Shown piece by piece: positions 17,743 to 26,823 of a DNA stretch of 64,000 nucleotides. How positions within the stretch are numbered: the first letter of the stretch is position 1; each line of letters starts with the position of its first letter. Source of the stretch: Desulfovibrio cuneatus DSM 11391 (lineage in GTDB: Bacteria > Desulfobacterota > Desulfovibrionia > Desulfovibrionales > Desulfovibrionaceae). The translations under genes were made by a program, and so were the position numbers. The stretch covers positions 62,001 to 126,000 of the forward strand of contig NZ_AUCY01000011.1 of the NCBI RefSeq assembly GCF_000430005.1. Direction: 5' to 3'. The notes beneath the pieces were generated by a model, which did no database searches, was not told where the DNA came from, and worked only from the letters and a program-made list of their open reading frames with translations.

Positions 17743-18534
17743 ATGAAAGCATCTGAAATTATTAAAGTTATAGAAAAAACGGCCCCCCTGGGCGGCCAGG
17801 CCCCCTGGGATGCAAGCGGCGTGCAGGTGGCTGCCCTAATGGACAATGTTACCCACGTGGGGGTGGCTTTGGACCCTTCATGGGCAACTGTGCAGGCGGC
17901 CCGCGCCGCTGGGGTGGACTTTTTGTTTACCCACCACCCGCTTTCCATGAAGCCGCGCTTTCCAAACCAGGCCGACGACTACCTGCGTATTCTTAGCCTG
18001 CTGCTTGGCGGGGCGAGCTGGCTTTACAGCGCCCATACTTCGCTGGATGTAAACCCGGAAGGCCCGGTGTGCTGGCTGGCCCAGGCCCTTGGGTTGGTGC
18101 AGCTTACAGTGCTTGAACCTACTGCCCCTGCCACAGCGGAACGCCCCACCCAGGGCTTTGGCTTTGTAGGAGAACTGCCCGCCCCGCTGGAATATGCCGT
18201 GTTTGCTGCGCAGCTAGGCACAGTGCTTGGGCGGCAGCAGTGGCAAGCCAGTGGACCACAGCCTAAAACCGTGCGCCGGGTGGCCTGTTGCCCCGGTTCA
18301 GGCAGCAGCCTTGCCCTGGAGGCAAAGCAACTTGGTGCAGATGTTTTTATTACGGGCGACATTAAATACCATGCCGCCCTGGAAGCCCCTTTGCGCATGT
18401 TGGATGTAGGGCATTTTTTGCTGGAAGAAGAAATGATGCGCCGGTTTGCCCAGCAGCTTGGCGTTGAACTTGCTGTTCCAGTAAGCTTTTTCCCCGCGGT
18501 TGACCCACTGCAACAGGAACGAGTGGCAGAGTAA
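17743..18534 (+). CDS. Nif3-like dinuclear metal centre protein
   Basis: A 263-residue member of the NIF3/GTP cyclohydrolase I type 2 family, which forms hexamers with two metals per site; the biochemical role is unsettled. Motifs are WDASGVQVA, DFLFTHHPLS (metal-binding HHP), YSAHTSLDV (second metal histidine) and the C-terminal GDIKYHAALEA and GHFLLEEEMM with the remaining ligands. The start at 17743 follows a GGGAGGG ribosome-binding site; the open frame upstream is not conserved-looking. Directly downstream is a coiled-coil zinc-ribbon gene, an order common for these two families. Confidence 0.9.
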   Translation: MKASEIIKVIEKTAPLGGQAPWDASGVQVAALMDNVTHVGVALDPSWATVQAARAAGVDFLFTHHPLSMKPRFPNQADDYLRILSLLLGGASWLYSAHTSLDVNPEGPVCWLAQALGLVQLTVLEPTAPATAERPTQGFGFVGELPAPLEYAVFAAQLGTVLGRQQWQASGPQPKTVRRVACCPGSGSSLALEAKQLGADVFITGDIKYHAALEAPLRMLDVGHFLLEEEMMRRFAQQLGVELAVPVSFFPAVDPLQQERVAE

Positions 18535-18733
18535 GCTGCTGGCACACGAGCAGGCCGCAGCATAGCAAAGGGCAAGAGCCCAGTAAATTTTCCCACACCC
18601 TGCGTTTTTACGTTGAGTGTGGGGTGCAGGCCGCACGATGTGCGGTGTGTACAGGAACATTCCCGTGTGGAGTGTTCACCCCGCCGGGCGGTTGCCTGGC
18701 GCAGGAAACCTTTGTGGCCAGGAGGAAATCCAC

Positions 18734-19477
18734 TTGAGCATTTATTTGAACCAAATTCGCCAGCTTATTACCTTGCAAAAGGTTGATGACGAAATTTATG
18801 TCCTTGATAAAGAACTGAAGGCTGCCCCCCAGGAATTGGAAGCCTTGCGCGCCCGCTTTGCTGAAGTGCAGGCCCGCCGTGAGCGCCAGAACGAAAAAAT
18901 GGAGCACCTGCACGAGCAGGAAAAACGCCTTGGCATTGAAATTGAAGACGATTCTGCCCGTATTCGCAAAAGTAAAAGCAAGCTGATGCAGGTTGCTAAT
19001 AGCAAGGAATACCACGCTATGGTGCGGGAAATGGATTCACTGGAAAAAGTGAACCGTGACCGGGAAGAAGAAAAAACCTTGTTGATTGAAGAGCTTACCC
19101 TGCAACGAGGTCTTAAGGAAGAAGTAGAAACGGAATTTGCTGCCGTGCAGGACGAACTGCAACGCTGCGAAGCTGGCCTGGAAGCGCGTGTTTCCAAATG
19201 CCAGACAGTGCGCAGCGGACTGGTGCAGCGCCGCACGGAAGTGAGCAAAGACGTGCCCATGCCTGTGTTTACCCGCTATGAATTTATTCGGGAACGCCTG
19301 GACCACCCGGTGATTGTTTCTGTGGTGAACCGCGTATGCGGTGGCTGCCACATTGCCATTCCGCCCCAGGCCTATATTGAACTGCAAAAAGGCACCCAAA
19401 TTCTTTCCTGCCCCAACTGCCAGCGCCTTGTGTTTTGGCAGGAGCATTTTGAGCCGACCCAAAAGGCCGAAGAATAA
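18734..19477 (+). CDS. Coiled-coil protein with C4 zinc ribbon (DUF164-like)
   Basis: A 247-residue protein with a long antiparallel coiled coil (about residues 5-175, with heptads such as SKSKLMQVANSKEYHAMVRE) and a C-terminal C4 zinc ribbon (CGGCH about residue 202, CPNCQ about 226). The family is widespread and often follows Nif3; a role in nucleic-acid or ribosome processes is suggested, not proven. The most likely start is TTG 18734, 7 bases after AGGAGGAAA; no ATG is close. The gene ends just upstream of rnpB. Confidence 0.85.
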   Translation: MSIYLNQIRQLITLQKVDDEIYVLDKELKAAPQELEALRARFAEVQARRERQNEKMEHLHEQEKRLGIEIEDDSARIRKSKSKLMQVANSKEYHAMVREMDSLEKVNRDREEEKTLLIEELTLQRGLKEEVETEFAAVQDELQRCEAGLEARVSKCQTVRSGLVQRRTEVSKDVPMPVFTRYEFIRERLDHPVIVSVVNRVCGGCHIAIPPQAYIELQKGTQILSCPNCQRLVFWQEHFEPTQKAEE

Positions 19478-19538
19478 ACCGTAGAATAACTCTGGTTGTG
19501 CCCTTGTATTTACTGAGGGCACATAAAAGCCATTGCCA

Positions 19539-19946
19539 GGGGCCGTGTCCTGGCTGAAAGCGGAACGGACCATCGCCGCGGGAATGGGGGAAACCCTTGC
19601 ACCGGGGAGGAAAGTCCGGGCTCCACAGGGCAAAATGCTGGGTAACGCCCAGGGGGGGAAACCCTCGGAGAGTGCCACAGAAAGTAAACCGCCCCGGAAA
19701 TTTCCGGTGGTAAGGGTGAAACGGTGGGGTAAGAGCCCACCAGTTGCCGTGGCAACACGGTAAGCTAGGAAAACCCCGTTGGGAGCAAGATCAAATAGGA
19801 GAGCGCTTGAGGCCTGCCCGGCTGAAGCTCTCGGGTAGATTGCTTGAGGCTGCGGGAGACCGTAGCCCTAGAGGAATGATGGTCACCCCGCTTGCGGGAG
19901 ACAAAACCCGGCTTATAGTTCCGCTTTCAGCCAGGGCACGGCCCGT
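19539..19946 (+). ncRNA. rnpB: RNase P RNA, class A
   Basis: Catalytic RNA that trims tRNA 5' ends. Conserved blocks are present in order: GAGGAAAGTCCGGGCTCCAC, then CAGAAAGTAAACCGCC, GGGTGAAACGGTGGGGTAAG, the GAGCAAGATCAAATAGGA region, AGAGGAATGATGGTCAC and ACAAAACCCGGCTTAT. The ends pair in a long P1 stem (CTGGCTGAAAGCGGAAC with GTTCCGCTTTCAGCCAG, extending outward to GGGCCGTG/CACGGCCC). Exact mature ends are estimated. Confidence 0.96.
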
Positions 19947-19953
19947 GGTTGTA

Positions 19954-19990
19954 GAAAAAGACGTACCTTGTTATGGGGTGCGTCTTTTTT
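19954..19990 (+). terminator. Terminator of rnpB
   Basis: GAAAAAGACGTACC pairs with GGGGTGCGTCTTTTTT, a hairpin ending in a T run 8 bases beyond the RNase P RNA. Confidence 0.75.
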
Positions 19991-20035
19991 ATGGGGATGG
20001 TACATCAGATTTTGAAGGGAAGGTGGCGTAAGAGG

Positions 20036-20250
20036 TTGTGCGGCGTGCCGCCGCGCCAGCCTGTTGTTTCTTGTTTTGTTTGCCGCTCCGCTAAGGGTTA
20101 GGGGGCCCTTGTGCGGCCCCCTAACAACCCCACACCCACGGGGTTGCACCCCGTGACCCTGCTAGGTTTCGGCCCGCGCTTTGACTATTTGTTTCCTGCC
20201 TCGCTACGCTCGGGACGCAAACAAATAGAACCGCGCGGGGAGAACACCGT
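20036..20250 (-). repeat. Family B repeat, inverted partial copy
   Basis: Reverse-orientation relative of the element at 20976-21148. It shares TTGTTTTGTTTGCCGCTCCG, GGGGGCCCTTGTGCGGCCCC, a GGGGTTGCACCCC hairpin, the CTCGCTACGCTCG motif and a TTTGTTT...AAACAAATAG pairing near GCGCGG. No ORF is credible. Confidence 0.7.
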
Positions 20251-20468
20251 GCAGGGTATGAATGAGGGGCTCTTATCTATTACGCATTATGATAAAAGTT
20301 GTACCACATAAGGTACGCGCTTTACTGACGGGAAGCGGTGTAAAAGTGTACTGAACTGCGCATGAGTGACGGGGCGCAACAAAGCGCGCTGAGGACGGGG
20401 GAGACTAAGAGAATTATCTGTAAGGTGCGGCGAAGCGCCGCGTCATTTTGTGATAGCAATGCCCCTTT

Positions 20469-20956
20469 GCGGCACAGCTCGTGCGTGTCTTTAGCTGCAT
20501 CAGACGAGTTTACCCATAGCACCACCAGCGTATGTGCGCTTTGCTGCGCCCACTTACCCATGCGAAGTACGGTAGATTTTATCAGCACTGTTTTGCAGAG
20601 GGGCGATTACCTTTTGCGGCACAGCTTGTGCGTGTCCTTAGCTGTATTAGACGAGTTTACCCATAGCACCACCAGCGTATGTGCGCTTTGCTGCGCCCAC
20701 TTACCCATGCGAAGTGCGGTATATTTTATCAGCACTGCTTTGCAGAGGGGCGATTACCTTTTGCGGCACAGCTTGTGCGTGTCCTTAGCTGCATCAGACG
20801 AGTTTACCCATAGCACCACCAGCGTATGTGCGCTTTGCTGCGCCCACTTACCCATGCGAAGTACGGTAGATTTTATCAGCACTGTTTTGCAGAGGGGCGA
20901 TTACCTTTTGCGGCACAGCTTGTGCGTGTCCTTAGCTGTATTAGACGCGCTTACCC
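20469..20956 (+). repeat. 147-bp tandem repeat, about 3.3 copies
   Basis: Copies start at 20469, 20616, 20763 and 20910 (partial) with the word GCGGCACAGCT, at exactly 147-base spacing. Identity between copies is very high and only scattered bases change. Because 147 is a multiple of three, one frame stays open across the array with a 49-residue period, but the predicted peptide is cysteine/histidine-rich and not protein-like. The array is flanked by family B repeats in opposite orientations. Confidence 0.9.
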
Positions 20957-20975
20957 ATAACTTGTACAGTGATAT

Positions 20976-21148
20976 CCCGCGCGAATATATTTGTTCGTGT
21001 TACGAGCGTAGCGAGTAAGCAGAACAAATATACTGAGCGCGAGCCACAGGCTTAGCGGGTCTTGGGGCGCAGCCCCAAGCGCGTGGGGTTGTTAGGGGGC
21101 CGCGCGAGGGCCCCCTGACCCAAGCGGAGCGGCAAACAAAACAAGAAA
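20976..21148 (+). repeat. Family B repeat
   Basis: Starts CCCGCGCGAATATATTTGTT, which pairs with AACAAATATACTGAGCGCG, then GGTCTTGGGGCGCAGCCCCA and a GGGGGCCGCGCGAGGGCCCCC hairpin, ending ACCCAAGCGGAGCGGCAAAC. Other copies lie at 8142-8320 and 11243-11420. Confidence 0.8.
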
Positions 21149-21153
21149 AGAGG

Positions 21154-21302
21154 AATGGTGTGGCGCATGCGCCGCAACACCCCTCTGGCGAATCGGATGA
21201 ATAATAAAAATGAGAAATGGTGTGGCGCATGCGCCGCAACCCCCCTCTGGCGAATCAGATGAATAAAGAGAAAAAATTAATGGTGTGGCGCATGCGCCGC
21301 AA
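21154..21302 (+). repeat. Three spaced copies of a palindromic 24-mer
   Basis: AATGGTGTGGCGCATGCGCC GCAA appears at 21154, 21216 and 21279, separated by similar spacers (CCCTCTGGCGAATCGGATGA). The core GCGCATGCGC is self-complementary. This lies just beyond the terminator of the gntP operon. Confidence 0.8.
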
Positions 21303-21324
21303 AAAAAGTGAATCAGAAATACCC

Positions 21325-21360
21325 AAAAAAGGGGGCACACCGCAGTGCGCCCCCTTTTTA
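21325..21360 (-). terminator. Terminator of the gntP operon
   Basis: AAAAAAGGGGGCACA pairs with TGCGCCCCCTTTTTA around a short loop, 25 bases past the gntP stop; A and T runs on both sides allow use in both directions. Confidence 0.8.
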
Positions 21361-21384
21361 GTTCCGTAACGGAACTCCCTCACA

Positions 21385-22800
21385 TTACATCAAAAACATA
21401 TCGGTAATAATAAGAATGGTACACCCCACAGCCCAGCACAGGGTAGTGGTTACGGACCACACCCGAATTTGCTGGCGCACGTCCACCACGCCCAGGATGC
21501 GGTTTACCACCCAGTAGTAGCTGTCGTTAAAGTACGAGAAAATGAACGCCCCGGTGCAGCAGGCCAGTGCCCCAAGGGTGGGGTTCAGCCCCAACGTTGC
21601 CGCCATGGGTGCCACAATGGAAGCCGATGTGGTAATAGCCACGGTGCCAGAACCCTGTACAAGGCGCACAATGGTGGCAATGGCCAGGGGCAGTACCACG
21701 GCAGGCAAGCTCATGCCGGCAATTAGGCGTGCTACGTGGTCGCCTGCACCGCTGTCGCGCAGCACCATGCCCAGCGCACCGCCGCCGCCGGTAACCAGCA
21801 GAATAATGCCTGCCTGCTTTACAGACTGGTCCATGCTGGTAACCACTTCTTCCCGGGTCATGTTGCGGGTAAGGCCGTAAGCAGCAATAACAAGACCAAA
21901 GCCCACAGCCACCACAGGGTTGCCAAGGCCATCCACCAAGTTCATGAAGGTGGCAAAAGGCATGCCCAAAATGGTTTCCGGTTTAATTGCGCCTGCCCCG
22001 CCATACAGCGCTTTCGTGGCGGTACCCAGCAGAATGAGCACCACAGGCACCAGAATGGGAGCAAAGCTCATAAAGGCAGAAGGCAGGTTTTCGTCTTTTG
22101 AAGAGTGCAGCCAGTTGCCGCCTGCACCAATGGCGTAAGGCTGGTCCACAAAGCCTTCGCTGCCATCCGGGGCAGGCAGACGGAAGATTTTTTTGCCAAT
22201 ATATTTGGCATAGCCAATGGAAACAAAAGTCAGGGGAATAGCCAGCAATGCCCCGTAAAGAATCATGGAGCCAAGGGGCACCTGAAACTGGGCTGCCGCA
22301 AACACCGGGCCAGGGGTGGGGGGAATAAGGTGGTGGGTAATAACCAGGCCAGCGGCCAGGGCCACACCCAGGGTAATTAGGCTTTTGCCTGTGGCGCGTG
22401 AAATGGCCTTGGCAAGAGGGGAAAGAATAACAAAGCCAGAGTCGCAAAAAATAGGAATGGACACCAAAAAGCCTGTGGTGGCCAGGGCAATTTCTTCACG
22501 CCCCTTGCCGAATAGCCGCAAGAATACCTGGGCCATGCGTTTTGCCGCGCCAGACTGTTCAAACAGCGCACCCATCATAATACCAAAGCCAATAATAATA
22601 CCAATGCTGCCAAGGGTACCACCAAAGCCTTTGGTAACAGAGGCCATGACCGCGCCAAACTGCATGCCCCCCACAACCCCGGTGGTGATGGCGGCAATAA
22701 TGAGCGCCGGGAAGGCGTGAATACGGGTGTACAGAATGAGCACCACCAACAGGGTTATACCTGCCAGAAGCCCCAAAATCATTTGTGTACCTTGTTCCAT
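21385..22800 (-). CDS. GntP-family sugar-acid permease
   Basis: A 471-residue inner-membrane proton symporter for gluconate-type acids with about 12-14 membrane segments. Family motifs include GFGIMMGALFEQSGAAKRMA, VSIPIFCDSGFVILSPLAKA and HHLIPPTPGPVFAAAQF. The start is ATG 22800 (MEQGTQMILG) after CAGGAGTGACAGT; the 26 upstream in-frame codons are not conserved-looking. It is the last gene of the minus-strand cluster with a DeoR regulator, a DUF1537 kinase and a PdxA-like dehydrogenase, so its substrate is probably a four-carbon acid (threonate or erythronate). A repeat element separates it from the dehydrogenase gene. Confidence 0.9.
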   Translation of the reverse strand: MEQGTQMILGLLAGITLLVVLILYTRIHAFPALIIAAITTGVVGGMQFGAVMASVTKGFGGTLGSIGIIIGFGIMMGALFEQSGAAKRMAQVFLRLFGKGREEIALATTGFLVSIPIFCDSGFVILSPLAKAISRATGKSLITLGVALAAGLVITHHLIPPTPGPVFAAAQFQVPLGSMILYGALLAIPLTFVSIGYAKYIGKKIFRLPAPDGSEGFVDQPYAIGAGGNWLHSSKDENLPSAFMSFAPILVPVVLILLGTATKALYGGAGAIKPETILGMPFATFMNLVDGLGNPVVAVGFGLVIAAYGLTRNMTREEVVTSMDQSVKQAGIILLVTGGGGALGMVLRDSGAGDHVARLIAGMSLPAVVLPLAIATIVRLVQGSGTVAITTSASIVAPMAATLGLNPTLGALACCTGAFIFSYFNDSYYWVVNRILGVVDVRQQIRVWSVTTTLCWAVGCTILIITDMFLM

Positions 22801-22882
22801 ACTGTCACTCCTGAAAAGTTCGTTGTGCCGTAAAGGCATTTTATACTTGCCCAGCCTTGTTGCGGGCACAGCATGCAACTAT

Positions 22883-23214
22883 GGAAACGCTGATTTATTC
22901 CGTTTGGCGACTTTCTTCCGCTTGGGCTTCGTTGAGATGAACAGCCAGCAAAGCTGTCTGTTCCCTCCGCCCTCGCTCCACGGCTCGCTATGCTCGCGAC
23001 TGCCGTCTTCCTTTCTCCACTCGGGCTTCGTTGAAATGAACAGCCAGCAAAGCTGTCTGTTCCCTCCGCCCTCGCTCCACGGCTCGCTATGCTCGCGACG
23101 GCCGTCGGCTTTAGGGAATCAACCCAAGACGGAATTGTCACTTTTGCTTCAAAAAAAGCTCGCGCACAGGGCCTGTGTCCCCGACCTTGCCAAACGAAAT
23201 AACTGCGCGTTTCC
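22883..23214. repeat. Terminal-inverted-repeat element, 332-bp copy
   Basis: Ends are GGAAACGCTGATTTATTCCG and the inverse form TTGCCAAACGAAATAACTGC then GCGTTTCC. Two family A modules (22926-23010, 23026-23118) are nested inside. It lies between the dehydrogenase and permease genes of one operon. Confidence 0.8.
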
Positions 23215-23247
23215 CAAAGGCTATTTAATCAGTCTTCGCTATAAAAA

Positions 23248-24252
23248 TTAGGAAGCACTGTGGCCTTTAAAATTGGGGGCATACAAAGCCGCAAGGCGAA
23301 TGGCTTCCACCATGCTCACAGCGCTGGCCTTGCCTGTTCCGGCAATGTCAAACGCGGTGCCGTGGTCCACGGAAGTACGTAAAAATGGCATGCCAATGGT
23401 CAGGGAAATGGTGCGCTCAAAATCCACCATCTTGGTGGCAATGTGCCCCTGGTCGTGGTACAGGGAAAGTACTGCGTCCCAAGCGCCTTTCAGGGCAAAG
23501 TGGAACACGGAATCTGCGGGTTTTGGCCCCACAACCTTAATGCCTGCCACCTGGGCTTCCATAATGGCGGGCAAAATTTCGCGGTCTTCTTCATCACCAA
23601 ACAGGCCATGTTCCCCGCAGTGGGGGTTTAACCCTGCCACGGCAAGGGAAGGATTTTCAATGCCCAGCGTTTGCAGTGCTTCATTGCACAGGGTAATGTA
23701 GCGTCCAACCCGTTCTTTGGTTATGGCCTTGCACGCGTCTATAAGGGAAAGGTGGCGGGTAAGGAAAAACACGCGCAAACCAAGCACCTGAAACATGGTA
23801 AGCGGTTCTTTGGTGCCGGAAAGGTCGCCCAGAATTTCCGTATGCCCAATGTAAGGCACGTTGGCAGCCTTGAGGGATTCCTTGTTGATGGGGGTGGTGG
23901 CAAGTGCATCCACAGTACCACTCATGGCAAGTTCCACCGACTTTTTGATGTACTCAAACGCGGCATTGCCGCACTGGGCCTGCACTTGGCCGTAAGTAAA
24001 AGTACCCATGTCCATGTTGTTCATGTCCAGCAGGTTCAGCACGCCTTCCTTAATGCCGGAAAGGTTTTCCTTTACCAGGTTCACAGGCAGGTTCACTTTG
24101 GCAATGGCTGCGGCCTTTTGCATAACGGCCTTGTTGCCCACCACCACCACGCGGGCGGCATTTTTTACTACAGGGTCTGCCAGTGCTGCTGCCAGAATTT
24201 CCGGGCCAACCCCTGCCGGGTCACCCATGGGAACACAAATTAACGGTTTCAT
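23248..24252 (-). CDS. pdxA2: PdxA-like four-carbon sugar-acid 4-phosphate dehydrogenase
   Basis: A 334-residue NAD-dependent, metal-dependent dehydrogenase. PdxA proper acts on 4-hydroxythreonine phosphate in pyridoxal synthesis; paralogues beside DUF1537 kinases oxidise threonate or erythronate 4-phosphate and decarboxylate it to dihydroxyacetone phosphate. Motifs are [12 protein letters not shown] at the N-terminus, [19 protein letters not shown] (metal histidine), [12 protein letters not shown] and LSLYHDQGH. The start ATG 24252 lies one base after the kinase stop, so translation is coupled. Context favours the catabolic role over vitamin B6 synthesis; the substrate stereochemistry is not determined. 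Confidence 0.88.
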   Translation of the reverse strand: MKPLICVPMGDPAGVGPEILAAALADPVVKNAARVVVVGNKAVMQKAAAIAKVNLPVNLVKENLSGIKEGVLNLLDMNNMDMGTFTYGQVQAQCGNAAFEYIKKSVELAMSGTVDALATTPINKESLKAANVPYIGHTEILGDLSGTKEPLTMFQVLGLRVFFLTRHLSLIDACKAITKERVGRYITLCNEALQTLGIENPSLAVAGLNPHCGEHGLFGDEEDREILPAIMEAQVAGIKVVGPKPADSVFHFALKGAWDAVLSLYHDQGHIATKMVDFERTISLTIGMPFLRTSVDHGTAFDIAGTGKASAVSMVEAIRLAALYAPNFKGHSAS

Positions 24253-24253
24253 T

Positions 24254-25609
24254 TTACACCTGCCCTTTACGTTTTTTTGTCGATATTTTGGTGAACAAAT
24301 AGTCAACACAATGCACCAGGCTTTCTTTGTCGCCTACAAACCCGCCCTTGGTTACCATGGGCAAGTCCGGGAAATCACCATGAATCACCCTGCCGTAAAC
24401 AGCAAGGGGCAACACTTCGTCACGCACGCTAAACCCCCTGGCGGAAAGGTGTTCAATGGCACTTACTGTAACTTCGCCGCCGGAAGTGTAGAGGCCCCCA
24501 ATGCGTAGGGAAGGGGTGGCAAGGGCCTCTCGCACAATGGTGGAAAGCCCACTGGTTATGTCTTCGGAAATCTGACTGGGGGTTTTGCCCATTTTTTGGG
24601 CCATGCCTTCAAGGGAAAATACATCTTCTGCCTTGGCTGCCGTACACACGCCAAGCACAGCCGCATCTTGCGGGGCGTGTTGCAGTTCTTGCAGTACCCT
24701 GGCCACTTCCGCAGCCCGCTCCTGTGGGGCGGAAAGCAGGGCAGGCACATTGACGGCGCAAAAATAACACGGGTGGGTTACATGCAAATATTCCATTTGC
24801 ATACGTGTTAATTGCGTTGTGCTGCCAATGGCGCAGAAAATACGGTTCTCAAATTCGTCGCGCAAGGACTTTATCTTAACAGCGGCAAGTTCCGCTGTAA
24901 AAGGCCCAGGGTCCACTGCCAGCACAGGAAAAGGCACTTCCCCCAAGGCCGCGGCAATAACGGCAATGTCGTCGTCAGTCACTGCGTCGCACACTACAAT
25001 GCGGCTTCCCTTCGCCACGGTGGCTTGCACCGCAGCGCGCACGGCATCTGCCCCGGCCAGCACCGTTTCCAGGGGCACCGTGCCCATGGGCAGGGCTGTT
25101 TGGCGGCGAATAATTTTTACCACAGCCGTGTCAAACAGCGGGGTGGCAGAATCTTTGGCAATGGGGGAGCATTCCAGCGGCACACCATGCACAATAAGGT
25201 AGCCACCCACAGCAATACGCCCGGAAGATGGGTAGGAAGGCACCACCACGGCCACATGGGGGGGCTGCGCTGGGCCATTTTTTTGGGCAAATACAGCGTC
25301 CAGGGCGGCAAGGGCAGCCTCAATTTCTGCCCCCACGTTGCCACGCAAGGTGCTGTCTATACGCTTGGCCGTTACAACGGGCGCTTCCGCAGCCAGGGTG
25401 CTTACTGCGGCATACACAGCGTCATAGGCTTCCTGCTGACGCAACAGGCGGCTATCCGCGCTCATGGCAACGGCTGTATAGTCTTTAAAAAATTCTGGCG
25501 ACCATGCTGCAAGGCTTAAGCACGTGGCGCTTTGAAAGCCCTTGGCGGTTAACAGGGCACCGTTTGCGTTGGCACCTGTCAGGTCGTCTGCAATAACCGC
25601 TATTTTCAT
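24254..25609 (-). CDS. Four-carbon acid sugar kinase (DUF1537 family)
   Basis: Phosphorylates a four-carbon acid sugar (D-threonate, L-threonate or D-erythronate in characterised relatives) with ATP. The 451-residue protein begins [20 protein letters not shown], the hallmark of the family, with [19 protein letters not shown] (about residue 85) as substrate-binding block and the C-terminal nucleotide-binding domain ([17 protein letters not shown], about residue 375). I chose ATG 25609, preceded by AAGGAATCTAT. It is coupled to the PdxA-like gene by a one-base gap and lies downstream of the DeoR regulator. Confidence 0.9.
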   Translation of the reverse strand: MKIAVIADDLTGANANGALLTAKGFQSATCLSLAAWSPEFFKDYTAVAMSADSRLLRQQEAYDAVYAAVSTLAAEAPVVTAKRIDSTLRGNVGAEIEAALAALDAVFAQKNGPAQPPHVAVVVPSYPSSGRIAVGGYLIVHGVPLECSPIAKDSATPLFDTAVVKIIRRQTALPMGTVPLETVLAGADAVRAAVQATVAKGSRIVVCDAVTDDDIAVIAAALGEVPFPVLAVDPGPFTAELAAVKIKSLRDEFENRIFCAIGSTTQLTRMQMEYLHVTHPCYFCAVNVPALLSAPQERAAEVARVLQELQHAPQDAAVLGVCTAAKAEDVFSLEGMAQKMGKTPSQISEDITSGLSTIVREALATPSLRIGGLYTSGGEVTVSAIEHLSARGFSVRDEVLPLAVYGRVIHGDFPDLPMVTKGGFVGDKESLVHCVDYLFTKISTKKRKGQV

Positions 25610-25704
25610 ATAGATTCCTTTGTTACTTTCTTCTGAAAAATCTGAAGTACAAGCCGCATGCAGCAAAAAATACATTAAGGGGGCAGTTGATTAAGTGACA
25701 TTCT

Positions 25705-25737
25705 GGAAACGCTCAGTCTTTTGTTTGGCAGCGCTTC
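25705..25737. repeat. Single end of the inverted-repeat element
   Basis: GGAAACGCTCAGTCTTTTGT followed by TTGGCA matches the left end of the elements at 1132 and 11687. It is truncated against the deoR gene end, 33 bases long. Confidence 0.6.
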
Positions 25738-26625
25738 CTAGGCAATGCGCAGTTGCACCCCAGTTGTGAGCAACCCCTTGCGGGTGGCGGCAGGCAGGCC
25801 GCTGTCTGTAATCACCTCGGTGAAGCCTGTCAGGTCTGCCACGTGCCATGGGCTGTAGTTGGCATATTTGGTGCTGTCCACCAGCAAAATGCTGGCTTCT
25901 GCGCTATGCATCATGCGTTGCTTGAGGCTCATTTTTTCGCGCGAGCTGGTGGTTACCCCCCGTTGTGCATCCCACACGTTGGTGCCAATAAAGGCCAGGG
26001 AGGCGTGCACAGAGCCGAGCATGGTCAGGGAAGATGCGTCTATGCAGGAAAGGCTTACGGGGTCGATGGTGCCGCCAGTCACATGTACTGTGGTTTGTGG
26101 ATGCGGGGCCAGCACAAGGGCAATTTGCAAATCGTTGGTAACCACCGTAAGCCGCCGCCCGGCCAAAAGGCGGGCCAGTTCCAGGGTGGTGGTGCCAGCG
26201 TCAAGTACCAGGCAGGTATCTTCCTGCACCAGTTGGGCCGCAGCACGGGCAATGGCCTGCTTGGCAGCAAGCATGTGGGTGGCTTTGTGGGAGTAGGGGA
26301 TGTCGTGCGGCTGGAAGTTGCGAGGCACAGCCCCACCCCAGGTTGTTTGCAAAAAATTTTGTTGTTCCAGCACTTTCAGGTCACGTCGAATGGTCATCAT
26401 GGAAGTGCCAAGGGCTTTTGCAAGCTCCCGCGTGTGTACTGCCCCGCGTTGCTGAATAAGCTGGGCCATTCTTTGCCGCCGTTGTTCAGGCAGCAAAGGG
26501 TCTTGGCATGTGGGAACAAGAGCGTGGAACGGCTCTCCTTCTCCCTTGGGGGCGGAAGCCTGTTCACCACGTACAGGATGCGATATGGCATGTGCGGGGG
26601 TGCTGGAATGTTCCATGTTGTTCAC
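25738..26625 (-). CDS. DeoR-family transcriptional regulator
   Basis: A 295-residue sugar-phosphate-responsive repressor. After a non-conserved approximately 45-residue N-terminal extension, the helix-turn-helix (RRQRMAQLIQQRGAVHTREL, GTSMMTIRRDLKVLEQQ) is followed by the DeoR C-terminal domain with DAGTTTLELARLLAGR, VTNDLQIALVLA and TGGTID. It is the first gene of the minus-strand catabolic cluster and probably controls it, with the phosphorylated four-carbon acid as a plausible inducer (inference). The start may be either of two close ATGs (MNNM). The N-terminal extension is rich in proline and glycine and could be untranslated. Confidence 0.88.
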   Translation of the reverse strand: MNNMEHSSTPAHAISHPVRGEQASAPKGEGEPFHALVPTCQDPLLPEQRRQRMAQLIQQRGAVHTRELAKALGTSMMTIRRDLKVLEQQNFLQTTWGGAVPRNFQPHDIPYSHKATHMLAAKQAIARAAAQLVQEDTCLVLDAGTTTLELARLLAGRRLTVVTNDLQIALVLAPHPQTTVHVTGGTIDPVSLSCIDASSLTMLGSVHASLAFIGTNVWDAQRGVTTSSREKMSLKQRMMHSAEASILLVDSTKYANYSPWHVADLTGFTEVITDSGLPAATRKGLLTTGVQLRIA

Positions 26626-26771
26626 TTTTCCCGTAAAATGCGTAATTTTATGTTGCTTTATGTGCTTTGTTGTTTCAATTCCATGCAGTCATAAAAAAGT
26701 CAAGTGGTTTATTGTCCATTGTGGCGCAACAAAATTAAGCGCATAAAAGAAACCATATGATCCTAAAACAG

Positions 26772-26803
26772 CAAAGCCCCCGCATGTGGCGGGGGCTTTG
26801 GTT
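26772..26803 (-). terminator. Terminator downstream of paaK
   Basis: AAAGCCCCCGC pairs with GCGGGGGCTTT around a short loop. It lies 21 bases beyond the paaK stop and can also serve transcripts from the opposite side. Confidence 0.75.
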
Positions 26804-26823
26804 CAGCGTAAATCAGCGTTTCC

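Noticed and set aside
20469-20956. CRISPR array
   Set aside because: Copies are directly adjacent without unique spacers, the unit is 147 bases, and no cas gene is present.
20362-21018. 218-codon ORF across the 147-bp tandem repeats as a repeat protein
   Set aside because: It is open only because the repeat unit is a multiple of three. The peptide is cysteine/histidine/threonine-rich with no known fold, and the same DNA words occur in other repeats in other frames.
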